Below, piece by piece: positions 45,336 through 58,543 of a stretch of 64,000 nucleotides of DNA (position 1 is the first letter of the stretch; each line of letters begins with the position of its first letter). The notes below the pieces were generated by a model. That model ran no database searches. It saw nothing but the letters and a program-made list of their open reading frames with translations, and was not told where the DNA came from. The stretch lies in NCBI GenBank assembly GCA_020055645.1, contig CM034546.1, positions 103,995,812-104,059,811 of the forward strand. Direction: 5' to 3'. Position numbers and translations under genes: made by a program. The DNA is from Tomocerus qinae. Lineage: Eukaryota; Arthropoda; Collembola; Entomobryomorpha; Tomoceridae.

Positions 45336-48224
45336 TTTACGATTCCTTTAGTAAAAATTAAAGTGTGTAGGTGTGTCACTTGCTCTAAGAGAAAATGCAA
45401 GTCAGAGTTTTCTAACGTGCTCTTACATTCTTAGTGAAGTTTTATGCACTTAACCTCCCTTGATAAACAGTAGCGAATGCATTTTGTAAATAGTTCTCGG
45501 AAACCATTTACTGGCCCTTCAAATCTATAAGTCAAAATTTCCAAAGTCAATTAAGCAAATCCCAATCCGGTATAGAGTGTAAAAAAATAATTTGAAATAA
45601 TTAGCTTACCTTTATCAATTTATATAAAAGAAGATGCGCTCTGCTCTCACGTCTGTACATAGAGGCATTTACTATTTATCTACAGTGGAATAATACAAAA
45701 CAGAAGATTAATACAACTTACAAAGAGTTTATATCCTTAGTCTTGGCTCAAGTCCATGAATGAAAACGTAAATATTTAAATTACAAGTACTTTAAAGAAG
45801 TCTATAATTACTTAACATATAAATAAACCAAAACAAACCATGATTCTTATTCGCTGTATCGATCCTCCGCATTTGCACCTTCCGTAATGTTAGAGTTATT
45901 GGTAGATCCACAATGTTAACTTAAAGCAGCCTTACGTTGTACGTATATAATACTAATATTATAATTCACTTAAAATTAATAACAATTAAGATTTACACAA
46001 AACATTGAAGTAGCGAGAGGAAGAAGACACTTTTGACTATCAAAATGACACAGAAATTCGAACCCGCCCGGCGTCCTCATTGTGACGCACTTATAGTATT
46101 AGGGCGCTACATGTATACGGATTGAGCTAATATTATATGAAATTACTTGATCTTCTCAGTATCCCACAAAACTGTATACACAGCTTTCCTTTACTCTCTA
46201 GAGAGTCTAAACTAGAGTACACATCGAAGTAGTGGAAAGAGTAGATACCTTTACTTCTCTCCTTTAACGCACTCAGAATCACAATCATGAAACGGACACT
46301 GATTCTCTGTACACAAACACACAGAGACTTGTACCTACTCTATGTAATGGTGTATGTAGTTAAAGTGGTCTGGCTCTTCTGGCATGTAACGTATTTACTT
46401 TATACATTTGTGCTCTGTACATATTATTATGTACATCGGTGTATGAATATCCATGTATACCTTACATACAATTTTCTATGTAACTAAAGCATAACATTAC
46501 AAATAACTAATGTAGACACTTTGTATGAACTGCCGTGCCACTTTAACCCTCGGTGTAACATGTACCTACTATATGCGTAATTTTAACTTAACCAATCAGT
46601 ATACTTACATTTAGGCATTCCATACAAGTATACAATCTCAAGTTGCATATTATCCTAACTTAAATAGTATAATAACTCCATATTTGGGTCTTGCCTTCAT
46701 TAGGATTTATTTCCTAACTTCTTCCTTTCCTCCTAGAATTGAAACTTGAATATTGTATGAAATGAATCCCACCGGGACGAAAATCTTGTCAAGTACACTT
46801 CTTGCGGAATATCTCATTCAAGTAGCACCACTATCCGGCTATTTAATATGCTAGTTTCGTCTATAACTATGCACTTCCTTTAGTTCCTTTGCCCTGCATG
46901 GGAAAATTTCAGAATTTACTGTATAAACTGCAAATTACTTAGCACCAACAGGAAAATGACTCTCTATATCATGTTTTGAGATGGCAGGGATGATTTAGAA
47001 TTCTTTACAATTTGAATGAAAATGTATATATGACTGGAAACGTATCATTTTACTTTCAACTATATTTTTTAAATGCTATTCATATACATCTTGATCCTCG
47101 ACCAATATAGAATAGAATATATTATTTAAAGAACTTTCAAATGTTTCTGATCTAATTGAAATACTAGCTACTAACTGTTGTATTGTATTGTAAATCTTAA
47201 TAGTTTAAAGTGCCAATAGCTTTACAATAGCTTTTGTGTTAGTATTCACATCAAAAATAATATTTTCACCCAACTACTTACTAGAGTAGACTCACACTAC
47301 ACGCGTCTGCTGTTTTCTATTAGCAGTTACTAATTTCACAACTACTGCATTTTACATGCAGATATTATTCACATTATGTATTGATCTTATGCGAGTGCAG
47401 ACCTCTTCATGCAAAAAATCTATGAGAAGGAAAACTTGTTACTTAAGCTTGAGGAAAGTTAAAACCCTACTTTTGTCAATACTAAATAAGTAATTCAACG
47501 ACCAAGTACTAAACATTTTAGTAATATTGCAAGTACATAAACCTGTAAGGTGGGAGATTTACATACTCAGCTAAAGAATATCATACATTAAAATGTTCTT
47601 GTTTCGTAAAATGCAATTAAACTTTTAAAACTTGTTCACTTATATTTTATTCTGATAGAGACATGTTTTGAAGTTATATAATTGACATATCTACCCCTAC
47701 CAAACATATATACTTTAACTTTACTGTAAACCATCATGCAGTGCAGCGTACTAAAAAATACGATTACAAATGCACTTAACAAAAATCTGTTTCCTGGACC
47801 GTTAAGAGAGAAGAAATTTTTTGTACCAATAGTAATGATGAAAGTAAAATTTAAATGAGGTAACTGATGAATTTTTTAGTATCTTCTTTTATTTATTTAA
47901 AATGTCTTTGGGAGTAATTTGAAAGTAAATTCACTAGTGCTTCAAACATCTAGATACATTCAACATTTACATATCTACTATTCTACTACATAGTAAAATA
48001 GGAAAATAAACATATAACTCATAAAAGCGGAAAGGATATCGTTTTTAAAGAGGTTTAGTTTTGGACACTGATTAAGCAGTTTTTCTTATACTAAGTGTGC
48101 CCATATTGTTTTTAAGCCTATGTAAATAAATTAAGTAAATGTAAGTATTGGATTCGATGTGTATGTAGACAGTATTTTTTAAAGGAAAGGATTGATTATC
48201 TTATATGCTGGCTACTGGAAAACT
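45336..48224. other. 2.9-kb intergenic region upstream of MED12
   Basis: Contains the MED12 promoter and 5' UTR side and the 3' UTR of the first RING gene. No gene recognised. A tRNA-like minus-strand stretch lies near 46040-46130. The frame at 46287-46487 (plus) is rich in Tyr, Val and Cys because of TGTA-rich sequence and is not convincing. Confidence 0.45.
46040..46130 (-). mobile_element. tRNA-derived SINE or tRNA pseudogene remnant
   Basis: On the minus strand TAGCTCAATCCG resembles the internal A box of tRNA promoters, and about 57 bases further GGGTTCGAATT resembles the B box and T-loop. Between them is a GC-richer segment (AGTGCGTC, GACGCCGGGCG). The acceptor and D stems do not pair well, so it is not an intact tRNA. 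It looks like the head of a tRNA-derived SINE; no poly(A) tail or duplication was identified. Confidence 0.4.
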
Positions 48225-49761
48225 TTACACTTGAAATGAAGCTGCTCTCTCGTCACTGTCGCTAGTATCTGAAAAGGAATAGTCTAAAGAAAAACTGGAA
48301 TCACTTCCGCAATCATTATTATGAAAAGCCACAGGAGCCAGAAGATGAGAACTTGGATTTTGAAAATATGACTCTTCTTGGTCTGAATTCCAGGATGTGA
48401 GCACTTTCTTCAAGTAGATAATTTTTCGCTTGCAAATTGGACAATTGCGGCTGGAATTTAGAAGCCACTTGTCTATACAGGCAATATGAAAACCTTAAAA
48501 AAAGTTTCAATTTTTAGCTAAAGAGTATATGCATGAATAATTCGTTACAGAATGTTGTCATGTTGTACGTTTATTGTACTTATAGAATCCCAGGAAAGAA
48601 AGTGACTCACCATGAGAGCATGGTAAGAAGCGAACTTTGTGTAAAGGTAAAATATCCTCAATGCATATTGCGCATATATCCTTTGGATCCGTCTCAGACC
48701 AGATTTTAACAGGAAGCTTTTTCAATACCCACTTTGGTAGATTTAAAGGTCCAAGGGTTCTTCCAGATAAAGATTCATATGGAATACCTGAAATCATCTC
48801 CCTTAACTTGTACATAAAAATTATGATTAATTAATAATCCCGGATAGAGAGAGTGCTGCGTACCTACATAAAATGTGTATACATAGCTTCCAAGATGCTA
48901 CGCAAAATTAAATATGCATTTAAACTTACCCAAATGTATCCATTATTAATTATCCGATAACTGCAATAGAGTATCAACCAAACTGCACTCATGCATATAG
49001 TCGTACCAAAAACAGCCAAAAATAGATAATTACTGTTGTATTTGACAGGGTCTTCTTCAATTTCGATGATGTAATCCGAACTAGATAGATATTCAAATTT
49101 TACAATGAAAACTCCAAGTTTTAAATTGTCGAGGTCCTATATTTATTACCTCATGGAAAACGTGTACATGTAGTTTTCTTTTAAAACGGTACCATCTTGT
49201 TCGTTGACAATGCACGAGAATATATTATTTAAGTTTCCGCAATTATCTCCATCTTCCATCTGACACATATCTTTTTCAATTTCACTATCAGACTGATCAT
49301 CTCCGTCGGAAGATTCTTTCTCCATTAGAATGATTGCAGAATAATTAGCTAACTTAGCGTTACATAGCTTAGCACGTTTATTACATAGTTTCGTCTCTGC
49401 TAACAATATCCAATTAAACAGCTTGGTAGAATTGTCAGCTTCAAATAATGACTGCTGCTGGATATTTGGTGAGATTCTAGTACAGGCTTCTGAAGGATCG
49501 GACTTCAATAAATATCCCTGTCAATATTAATCAATTTCACAAATTTTTATAATTTGCATCTGAATGAGTTACAATTTATAACACTGTGAATTAGGGACTA
49601 ACTTTAGGACCGTCAAGTTCTGAACATCCTAATTTTTCGCAATGTGCAGAAAAAACTTCTGTTCCAGAGTCTTCTAATTTCACTCGAATAATTGCTGAAT
49701 ATGAAACGTTAAAAAAAGCCCAATAAAATGTCAGGAGTATGCCAGCTCTGCTCAAAAACAT
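48225..49761 (-). CDS. PA-TM-RING ubiquitin ligase, copy 1 (RNF13-like)
   Basis: Five exons join to 380 residues: 49603-49761, 49150-49517, 48930-49080, 48611-48806, 48225-48493 (1,143 bases, in frame). Layout: signal peptide (ILLTFYWAFFNVSYS), luminal protease-associated domain (about 30-190, with GYLLKSDPSEAC, WILLAETKLC, YSAIILM), membrane segment (about 195-217), and a cytosolic RING-H2 domain with all eight ligands: C271, C274, C289, H291, H294, C297, C309, C312. A Ser/Asp-rich tail follows. Members of this class are E3 ligases on endosomes and other secretory membranes. The PA domain here carries a Glu/Asp-rich insert (ESSDGDDQSDSEIEKD) and several additional Cys not seen in the two neighbouring copies, and the tail is the shortest of the three. 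Confidence 0.9.
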
Positions 49762-49793
49762 TTTGAAACAAGTTTCAAGTAATTTAAAAGCCT

Positions 49794-50456
49794 GGGACGG
49801 TATTCTGAACTTTTGTGGTAAATTTGCGATATCGCAAGAGTTGCTATGTCTACTTGCGATGTCAAAATAAATCCATATTCTCATGTCAGTTAGCAGCGTC
49901 CTAGCAAGTTTGCGACGTTGTAGCAGTTTTTGATAAGTTGTCCTAGGTAACGGTACTTATCGGCATGGATGTTCCAACTCCAAGGTATGGAGTAGTGTGG
50001 GAAGGGTGTTAGGCATTGATTGAGGTACTACTTTACGAGTGACTGTAGTCATGAAAATTACAGTTGCCTAATGTCTTGCACTTCAATATGCATGGCACTT
50101 GACAGTCGTACTACGGAGTCCGAGACCGGAGATTATCAAATTGCAATTGATATTGTCAAAGTAACCATAGGGATCACAAGTGTCTCCAATCTCCAAGTGC
50201 CTTCAACAATGTGATCGCAAAGTTGCGGTAGCTCTCAGTTTGCGCTAACTTTGCGACAGATGTTTGCTATGCTGTGGCAAAATTATGGGATGAGAATCGT
50301 GTTTTGTAGCAGCGCTATGGAATTTCCCTATTCCTACGACAACGATAGCAAAGTTAAATCTACGACAATGATGAGAATATGGACAATAGCAACTCCTGTG
50401 GTAACTCAATATTTGCTTGCGATTTCCCCTTGCTAAGGGGTTCAGAATGTCGTCCC
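49794..50456. mobile_element. Inverted-repeat element upstream of RING gene copy 1
   Basis: The left end reads GGGACGGTATTCTGAAC and the right end is the reverse complement of GGGACGACATTCTGAAC. Both ends also share GTTGCTAT and CCATATTCTCAT in matching inverted positions over the first 100 bases or so. The interior is rich in TTGCGA and TCGCAA motifs. It is 663 bases long, has no transposase frame and no clear target-site duplication. Its left end lies 33 bases upstream of the ATG at 49761, so it probably supplies 5' UTR or promoter sequence. Confidence 0.72.
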
Positions 50457-52282
50457 TGAATATAATGCTCTCGAAATTGAAATACTTAAATCGAGCCTGT
50501 ACTCAATGCAAAGGCTAAATAAATCAAAATAAGAGGTTTATACTGTGGACAAGTGAGAATGACGTTCATCAATGACCATGACTGATGACTCATTTACTGT
50601 GAAGAGATGCTCATAGTAAACCTATTGACAAGATAAGGAAAAATAAAGGGATTTTTGTACACCAAGAAACTAAAAGGTATATATAGCTCTAATGCATTTC
50701 CCTTAAGATACGAGATTAGACTGAACTATTTAATAGTTACAATATATCTGGCTGTAATCCTATAATGCTTACATTTATTCTAAATGTATCATTACAAGCA
50801 CCCAGAATAAGTACCTAAGGCTTCAATGACAAAACTACCTCAAGTAAAATTGATATCTATACGTGTATGTAGAAATATATGCTTGATATAAATTTTGCTG
50901 TCATTTAATACATGCTTCGTAAATGTTAACACAACATGTAGTAAGTCGTACTTAGAATCTACCAGGTTCCTAATTTGTCTGGAATTGTATCTCCCTTTGA
51001 TCTGCATGTACGTAGTTGCATGTACACCTGTACATCTGCATTCAAGTGAACCCTTTGTTATTAATTCGGTCATTCAATGGGTATTTATATTTAAAGTAGT
51101 TAAAATTGTATAAATTAATGAAAACTGTATTTATTTGATTTTGAATCTAGAAAAGTTTATTGCTTTCAATTCCCACACGTACCTGACTGTTACACAGTCA
51201 CTGTACGTCAACACATAACAATTGCACTATCGTATTTATGCATTGTTGAATTCTTTAACAATTAATTAGTACCTTTTACAACATTATTATTTAGTGTTTA
51301 TCATTCATTAGTCATTCTAACGTAAATAAACAAGTTTTCATAGCATTAAATTTTGTTTGTGCTTACTTATCGTTAGTTTTTGGTTTAGGTTACAATATCT
51401 CTACTTGTTTATTTATACTTGGCATATCTAGTGTTGACGATGAGTCTGTTTATTTACTTTCGTGACTTACTTTTTTATTTCATTACTGTTCCACACACTA
51501 ATGTGGTGTCAATTACATTCCCTCTTTACAATTTTCATGCTTTTAATTTCTTGAGTACCTATAGCTATAAACCTTTATGCAGTAGTGTGGATCATCTCAT
51601 ACATTTATCAAATAGGTAGCTGCATATTGTAAGGAGTCAAATTATACATTGGCACAAAAATATTCAACTCTTAACGCAACAATAAACTCTCCTTTTGTAT
51701 TAGGCACCTACCAATAGTTAAGCATATGTCAATACACTTTTAAAGTACTTGGGTAAGTATAAACTCAGAAGGTACTGACACTATCACATATAATGCATTA
51801 TGATTAAAGCTACTTAATACGCTAAGAGAATAAGAGGAAAAAATATTGAGCCGGTACAGATTAATTTACATACCTGGAATAACAATTTCTCTAGTACTTG
51901 ATATAATTAGTACCGTAATAGACATTTGAAAAGATAGCAATTAAAGGTACCTCTGTAAGATTACATAATATAAAATGAGACAACATTTGGCAGTAAAACA
52001 CGAAGTAAAAGTAACAAAAAATACCACAAAATTGTTAGTCACATAAAAGAACGTCATTAAAATTTAAAAACATGTAAACTGCACGTTGAAGAGAGATTCT
52101 AAACGTAAACTATTATTTAATAAACAAGACATAACAGATACAGCTCCAAAAAGTTGTAAATAGTTAATGTAATCGAGTGCAATGCAAGCTTAATAAGACT
52201 CATTCTTAATGAACATTGAGATTATAAGGTAAGGATCACTACTCTAATAAGTAATGGGCAAAACACAGCTAGGTCAGTTAAT
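50457..52282. other. Intergenic, no gene recognised
   Basis: AT-rich spacer holding the rest of the RING copy 1 upstream region and the 3' UTR of RING copy 2. Short frames carry no motif. Confidence 0.45.
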
Positions 52283-54767
52283 TTAAATCATGTCTTTTTG
52301 GTTAAACGCTTGATTTTTATCAGAACTATCATTAGAGGCAGAATTCTGGCTAACAAAAACCCTGAAGTCTGTACAATCTATAGTTTGGCTACGACTATTG
52401 GGGCTATTGCTTAAGTTTCCCTCTAGGGATGAAGATTCAGCTGGTGTGGAGGTAAGGTGAGCTGAAGATGAACCTAATTGGGCGGATGCTCCCATTCTTT
52501 CATCGATCTCCGCCTCTGGACAAGAATATCCTCCCGCACCTTGACAACTTAAACTACTGCCCAGTGAATCTTGTTCATGCTCCACTTCTGAGATTTGTGG
52601 TAGAGCCTGTTCTGGAGCCAAAATTACGGGAGCTTTTCGTGGATTAGGGGAACGTCCTCTGTTAGGAGGAGTAATGGAAGATGCTACGAACGGATTTGTT
52701 CGCTGTCTTTGCATTCCAGCGCTTTCTGATGATGAATTGCTTTCCTGTGTCTCAGAAGGCTGTCTATTATTTGAAGATCGGTTGTTTGGATCTCCGTCAG
52801 ACTCCACAAGAGCCAATACCGCAACCTCTTGCAAGATTCGCTGGATTGCATGAAGCCTTTCTTGCAGCTGTTGACGCTCATGTTCCTTTACAGATATATA
52901 GAACATTTAGATGTATTTAAAACTTTACAGAGTCATTATTTGTAATACTTAGAGACTGCTTCTCACCACTTCGTCAACGGGTGCTTGACTAGTCTGAGAT
53001 GACGATGATGCAGAAGAAGGTCTTAGCAATGGAGCCTGTTCGTCATCGGTACTTGAGTCCGACTCCGATGGACGCTCATCCGGAAATGTTATTTTTCCTT
53101 GGCAGTTAGGACATTTCCTTCGCTGGTTTAATAACCATGGATCTATACAGATCTGATGAAATACTACCAAAAGAGTTTGATTAATTTTTTACTTTCGAAG
53201 GAGTAGATAACAGTAATTGTTCATTTACAGACATATGGTTGGATTCTTACTGTGAGAACAAGGAAGAACTCGAACGCGCTCATCTTCTTGAAAATTTTCA
53301 AGGCAAACAGAGCAAGTGTCTTGAGGAATATCTGATGTCCATAATTGTGTCGGCAGTCGTTTTAATAGTGACGCTGGAAGTCGTCTTCTCCTGTTTCGTC
53401 TTCTTTGCTGGATTGTCGTGGTTATTATTTGCCCTAGCTGGAACACAAAAAAAATAGTCATATTATCTGCCCATGGGTAACGTTTGGTTATCAGAAGTAC
53501 CATTTCGTCATTTAGGGATGATCTATCTATCATCTATATAGGATGTTCTAATTGTGTACAGATCCTATACATAACAAATCTGATATTAGTCTGTCCTGGG
53601 TAATATTTTTGCAAACCAATCCGAAACCGAATCACAAAATAAGTACTCCCAAATTAAAAGCCTAATAATTTTTCCTGCTTCAAAATTTCTGGTCATTTAC
53701 AAACAAAACCTCCTCTTTTCCCTAAACCCTAGCCCTAAAAGATAAATATAACAATTTAGTAAAGTTCTAGCTGATTTAGTTCTAACCGACATATTAAAGC
53801 TAGATTGGCAAGGTAAGATACGTGTATAGCAAGAGTCATTAGAAAATTATGCCAAAAAAATGGATATCTTAGGACGTCTTTAGATTTGAAAAGTAGGTGC
53901 TTTACCCATAATAAAACAAGAAGTAACATCTGAGTCACAACGTAACCCAAACCAGCCACAAGCAAAAGTCCAAGAAATACTAAAACTCCAGCGACTGCAT
54001 AAGCAAACCACCCTGTCACTCCTTCCTCGTCGAACTGTATCAGATACCTGCAAAGGACAAAATAAAGTATAATAGTAGAATTAAGTACACGTCAATATTG
54101 GTTCAACTATTTGTAAATTAGTTTTTATTAAAATCGACTTAAAAATATTACTCGTTCGAAATGAAGTTTTCCCTCAATAATTTTCCATCAAAACTGCCCA
54201 CCAAGCACGGGTAAATGTTTATTTGATACCAATCGTAGATTGAAATTGTGCCCATTGAATCATTTGACATGATATTCTGGATTATAATAGCAGAATATCC
54301 AGCGCTTTGAGCATTCTTAACTTTGACAAATAGATTACACGGGTCATTCAAGCTGTTCCAAGTAGCTAGCAGAATCCACTGTGACGAATTACTGATGTTG
54401 TTCGTTCCGTTCACATTCACAGTTGTGACAGTTTCCCTCTCCCCCTCCGATGGTGGACCAGCTACTGCAGTACAAGCATCTTCCGGGTTGGCGTTCACGA
54501 GATATCCCTTTAAAAACATAAATATTTATCTTAAAACAAATTAACAGCACTGATTTTCAATTTGCACATTGTTGAACTATAAGTAAAATTTACCTGTACT
54601 CCATTGGGGACCTGGGGAATTAACGGTTTTTCTTCCACGGTAAAAACCGTTCGATTTTCAGGACTTAGGATCACAGATATTTTTCCATCGACTGGTGCAA
54701 GAATTGCAAGACTAAAGGTGACGATTAGGGATATCGGTGTAGTTACAAATGCAGTGAAGGTCTTCAT
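52283..54767 (-). CDS. PA-TM-RING ubiquitin ligase, copy 2 (RNF13-like)
   Basis: Six exons join to 552 residues: 54594-54767, 54152-54507, 53906-54047, 53251-53437, 52967-53163, 52283-52885 (1,659 bases, in frame). Signal peptide (PISLIVTFSLAILAPVDG); PA domain with GYLVNANPEDAC, WILLATWNSLNDPC, AGYSAIIIQN and sequons; membrane segment (about 190-220); a basic stretch (RRRNRRRR); RING-H2 with C266, C269, C284, H286, H289, C292, C304, C307; then a long tail. The tail has an acidic Ser/Asp block with PLLRP, a predicted helix (EHERQQLQERLHAIQRI) and Ser/Asn/Gln-rich sequence. The order and the PLL-containing acidic block match RNF13/RNF167-type E3 ligases. Donor after SH in the RING is at the same place as in copies 1 and 3, showing common descent. 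Confidence 0.91.
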
Positions 54768-57700
54768 TATTGCTGGCTTGCAGGGTAATTAGTTTAATGT
54801 CAACTGACTAAAGTACTACAAACCAAATCTGATTTTTTCCATTCATTCGTAGAAATAGCTAGGACTATAAAATGAATTACACTTAATCTGCACTGACGAA
54901 GATACTGCTAACATTATAAATAGCTACGCAGCAGAACAAATACAACAATTCGCTAAATGCAGATGCACGATCATAAGGCTACAATATGTGATTTTCAAGA
55001 TTCAAGGATTAATATTTAAGAAGACTCCCATTGTTAACAGCAGTGATAAAAATTGTATTGAAAAATTTCTGTGAAGGAATCGATATTTGTTGTTCTACTG
55101 TATAGAATGAAAATCATTGAAATTTAGGGATCTTAAAATAAAAAAAGATGTAACTGTGTCAAACTAAAGTGAAATTTCAACACTTCATTTCAAGTCAAAA
55201 TATATCTATAGTGTATCTAGTGAATTTCCGTCGGAACTTTTCAGTCTAGCAGGTAAGATTTTTTCCTATTTGTATACATACTGCATTGCTGAAGGATGAT
55301 GGCACAAGTGCAATGGGTTCTCCAATATTTTACTATTTACCTACAGCTTCAGTTATTTTCACGTTACATATGTGTAAAGGTCTGAGAGAAGTTTTCCTCT
55401 CTCTACGTATATAGAGTACAGAACAGTTCACATGTATACTCTGTATAAGTGGGATAGGATCACATTTAACATCTACACTGACTCATATCATGCAGCATTC
55501 GTATATGCATGCAAATAAATATCAAGTTGTGTCAATTTGCCTTCTGATGTTTGTCATGCATATTACTTACACATGTATAACGTAATCAGCTGAAACCATT
55601 AGTCTACTTATAATGTATAACATTACGAATGCTAAATATAAGAATGTGACATATACGACTTGTGTATCGATACGAAATATTTTTACTTACATATACCACT
55701 TTTCTATCTAACGAAGAAAAAAATATATGTAAGATATGTGGGAGCATGCTTACAAAGCTGCGACCTTTATCTTCAATTTTTAATGCTCGCGTTCCCCTCT
55801 TCTCATGGCCAGTTAATATTACGTACTACTGAATTATATAATACTCAACTTGACTCCCTTCTTACAAGGATCTTGTTGGCGACATATATAACTTAACTAC
55901 ACCATGCAGGAATTGATTGACCAAGTTGTCATAACCCTAGACTTGTTGGAAGATTATTAGTCTTTGATTCGCTGTCAAAAGACCAATCATTATACCTAGT
56001 AACTAAACTGATGATCAATTTCTTGATTATTTCATGACATTTGACATCTGTATTTTAGTATATCTTGGTACAATATTCAATATAGTAACGATATGCTGAT
56101 TTACTGTGAATTATGCTGTTAATATTATCATTCAACTTCACATGAAAGTGCAAGGAGTAGGCGCAAATGGTTTTATTGCACTTCGTTTTTATTGCAAAGA
56201 TGAGATTTGCCAAATTCATAACACTGATGGAAGATATAATGTATGTTTAAAGAAGGAAATAGCTACAAAGACTCATTTTGTGGTTTAATCACACTTTCGA
56301 CCACTTTCTACAATGCTGTAATAATATCCTTTTAACAATGCTGTAGTAATAATCACATTTTCATGACTAATTATGGCATGACTTTCCAATTGAATAGAGG
56401 TCTTAATCAATTTTGACTCTGACATAGCCACGGTTCTTATAGTTAGAAGTTCTAACTCAAGTCCATAGAAAAGTCAAATGATGCAAATGTTCACGATACA
56501 TCATGAATATTCAGAGAAATGAAACAAAAGATGACAAAAACTCATGATGGTTCGACCAAAATATTATTCCGCTGCAGAGTATTTATGTCGAACCGATGAC
56601 AGATGCAAAGATATGTTGAACAATTTTTGTTCCCTTTCAGTCTCTATTCTGTCCATAAGCATTTGCAGAGGCAAATGGCATAACATTAATGTTATCTCTG
56701 TCTACTAACGATTACGACATGACATTATATCTAATGCTTATTGATGTTTGTTTACGAAGCATATAGAACAGTGCCATTCTGTCTGTTATTTGCAATTGTA
56801 TTTTCCTTAATAGAGTTGGGCAACATCAGTAAATGTAATTATCATTTATAATGGATAAGTTAATTTCGTACTGTTTTGCTGTATACACGTCAATCAACCA
56901 GTCGACTACGGAATTCCACCCTGCAGTTTGTTATTGGTAGATATAGGTCATGTCGACACTTTTAGTTATGTAAACGTGGATAATATTATTTACAATGCAT
57001 GATTTTATGAACTTGAAATTCTTAGGTCCCAAAATGCATATTATGCAGCCCTATATATTATGTATTCACAACATAAATGCATTCTTCTATTCTATTTGTG
57101 TCTTCATATGACGGTTTAACTTTATGCTCGTGCGACGATGTACTCTTTTACAAAGCATACTTACACCTTTCACCACACTGTCAACATTATCTGTCAACAT
57201 TGTCATATTTGCATAAGCTAACTTTAACAATTCATTTTATTTTGCAACACTAATGGACTTTTTGATTCCACGTGGAAATAATAGTTCTATCTAAATTGAC
57301 CGTTGACATGCTTGTAATTGTAATTTATACGTTAGTGTTTGTGTAATAGACAACCACTGTACTTATGCAGTTAACTTGTCGATATAGGCACGTGTAATTG
57401 TACTGAACACCTATGTGCTTGTGCAGGCATCTAGTATAACCTGTCTACCTTTTTAGCGTGCGTTTTCTGTATGCAATGTTTGCACGAACTGCTGTCAAAG
57501 TCAAAAATTCATTTATACATTCGCAATCTCAAATACGATCTAGTTTTGTTGCAGTTTGATTGCATGATGCAGAAATCCAGACGGTTAGATTGATTTAGTG
57601 AATCAATACTTATGGTCACAGGGAATGTACAAGAACTGTCTGAATATACCCACTTTCGGATTTTCTGCCCTATTTTATCAAAGAATTTCGTCCAAGGTCT

Positions 57701-58543
57701 CATATAATATGCAATCGTTAGAAATGTGAAGCTACGACACAGTTCTGAGCTTTGCAGAGTAATTCCTCGCTACCCACATAAACATTTGGACATGCATTAT
57801 CGTTTTGCTAAATTAGTATATTATTTTGCTAGAGATATCTTGCTTGACTTTATTGATCATCTCAAAATAACAGACAATACATAATACACACCATTGCATT
57901 GCTTGATCTCAGTTTGCTTAAAATTGACTAAATATTCCAAATTTTGACACATATACGTTGTTGCAATATCAAAAATCGTATAAAGTTGCACGTTTCTAAT
58001 TTCTGTGACTAATATACATCTAATACACTACGAAATCCATCCTCCCCATTTTAGGTTTGGAATACAGTTACAGTAATCAGACTTAAAACATTGATAAAAA
58101 CCAGACTTAGAGTTCCACATTAACAATTTTCTGTGTCGACACTAAATACTCAACTTCACTTATACAGATGCATTACATTTAACTTTAGGTGTTTTCTAAT
58201 ATAATAAAACTACTTTACAAAGAATTTCCGCCTCCCACCTGTTAATATCGATCGTTGTAGGATAAACAAGGAATCTTTCCATAGATTACATAATTAATTT
58301 GATACTCGTGCAGGTGTAGATGCTTTTGTCATATAAATAAATAAAATTTACTCTACTATAGATCTATATTACGCCTGTTGACTATACTATATTGCATAAT
58401 GTGAAAACAAAACCCAAAATAATCTGGTAAACTATTACATTGAAAAACAGTAACAAAATTACGTATTAAATGTGAGAGTACTTACTGATTGCTTATAGTA
58501 CTAAATATTCGGTTTAAAATTGGACGAAATCTGAGCGATTCGC
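54768..58543. other. 3.8-kb intergenic region, no gene recognised
   Basis: AT-rich with scattered TACATGTA-like and TGTATA motifs. No frame has a supporting motif or splice context. It includes the RING copy 2 upstream region and the RING copy 3 3' UTR. Confidence 0.45.

Noticed and set aside
46287..46487. Plus-strand 66-codon frame rich in Tyr, Cys and Val
   Set aside because: Arises from TGTAT-rich sequence; no recognisable protein features.
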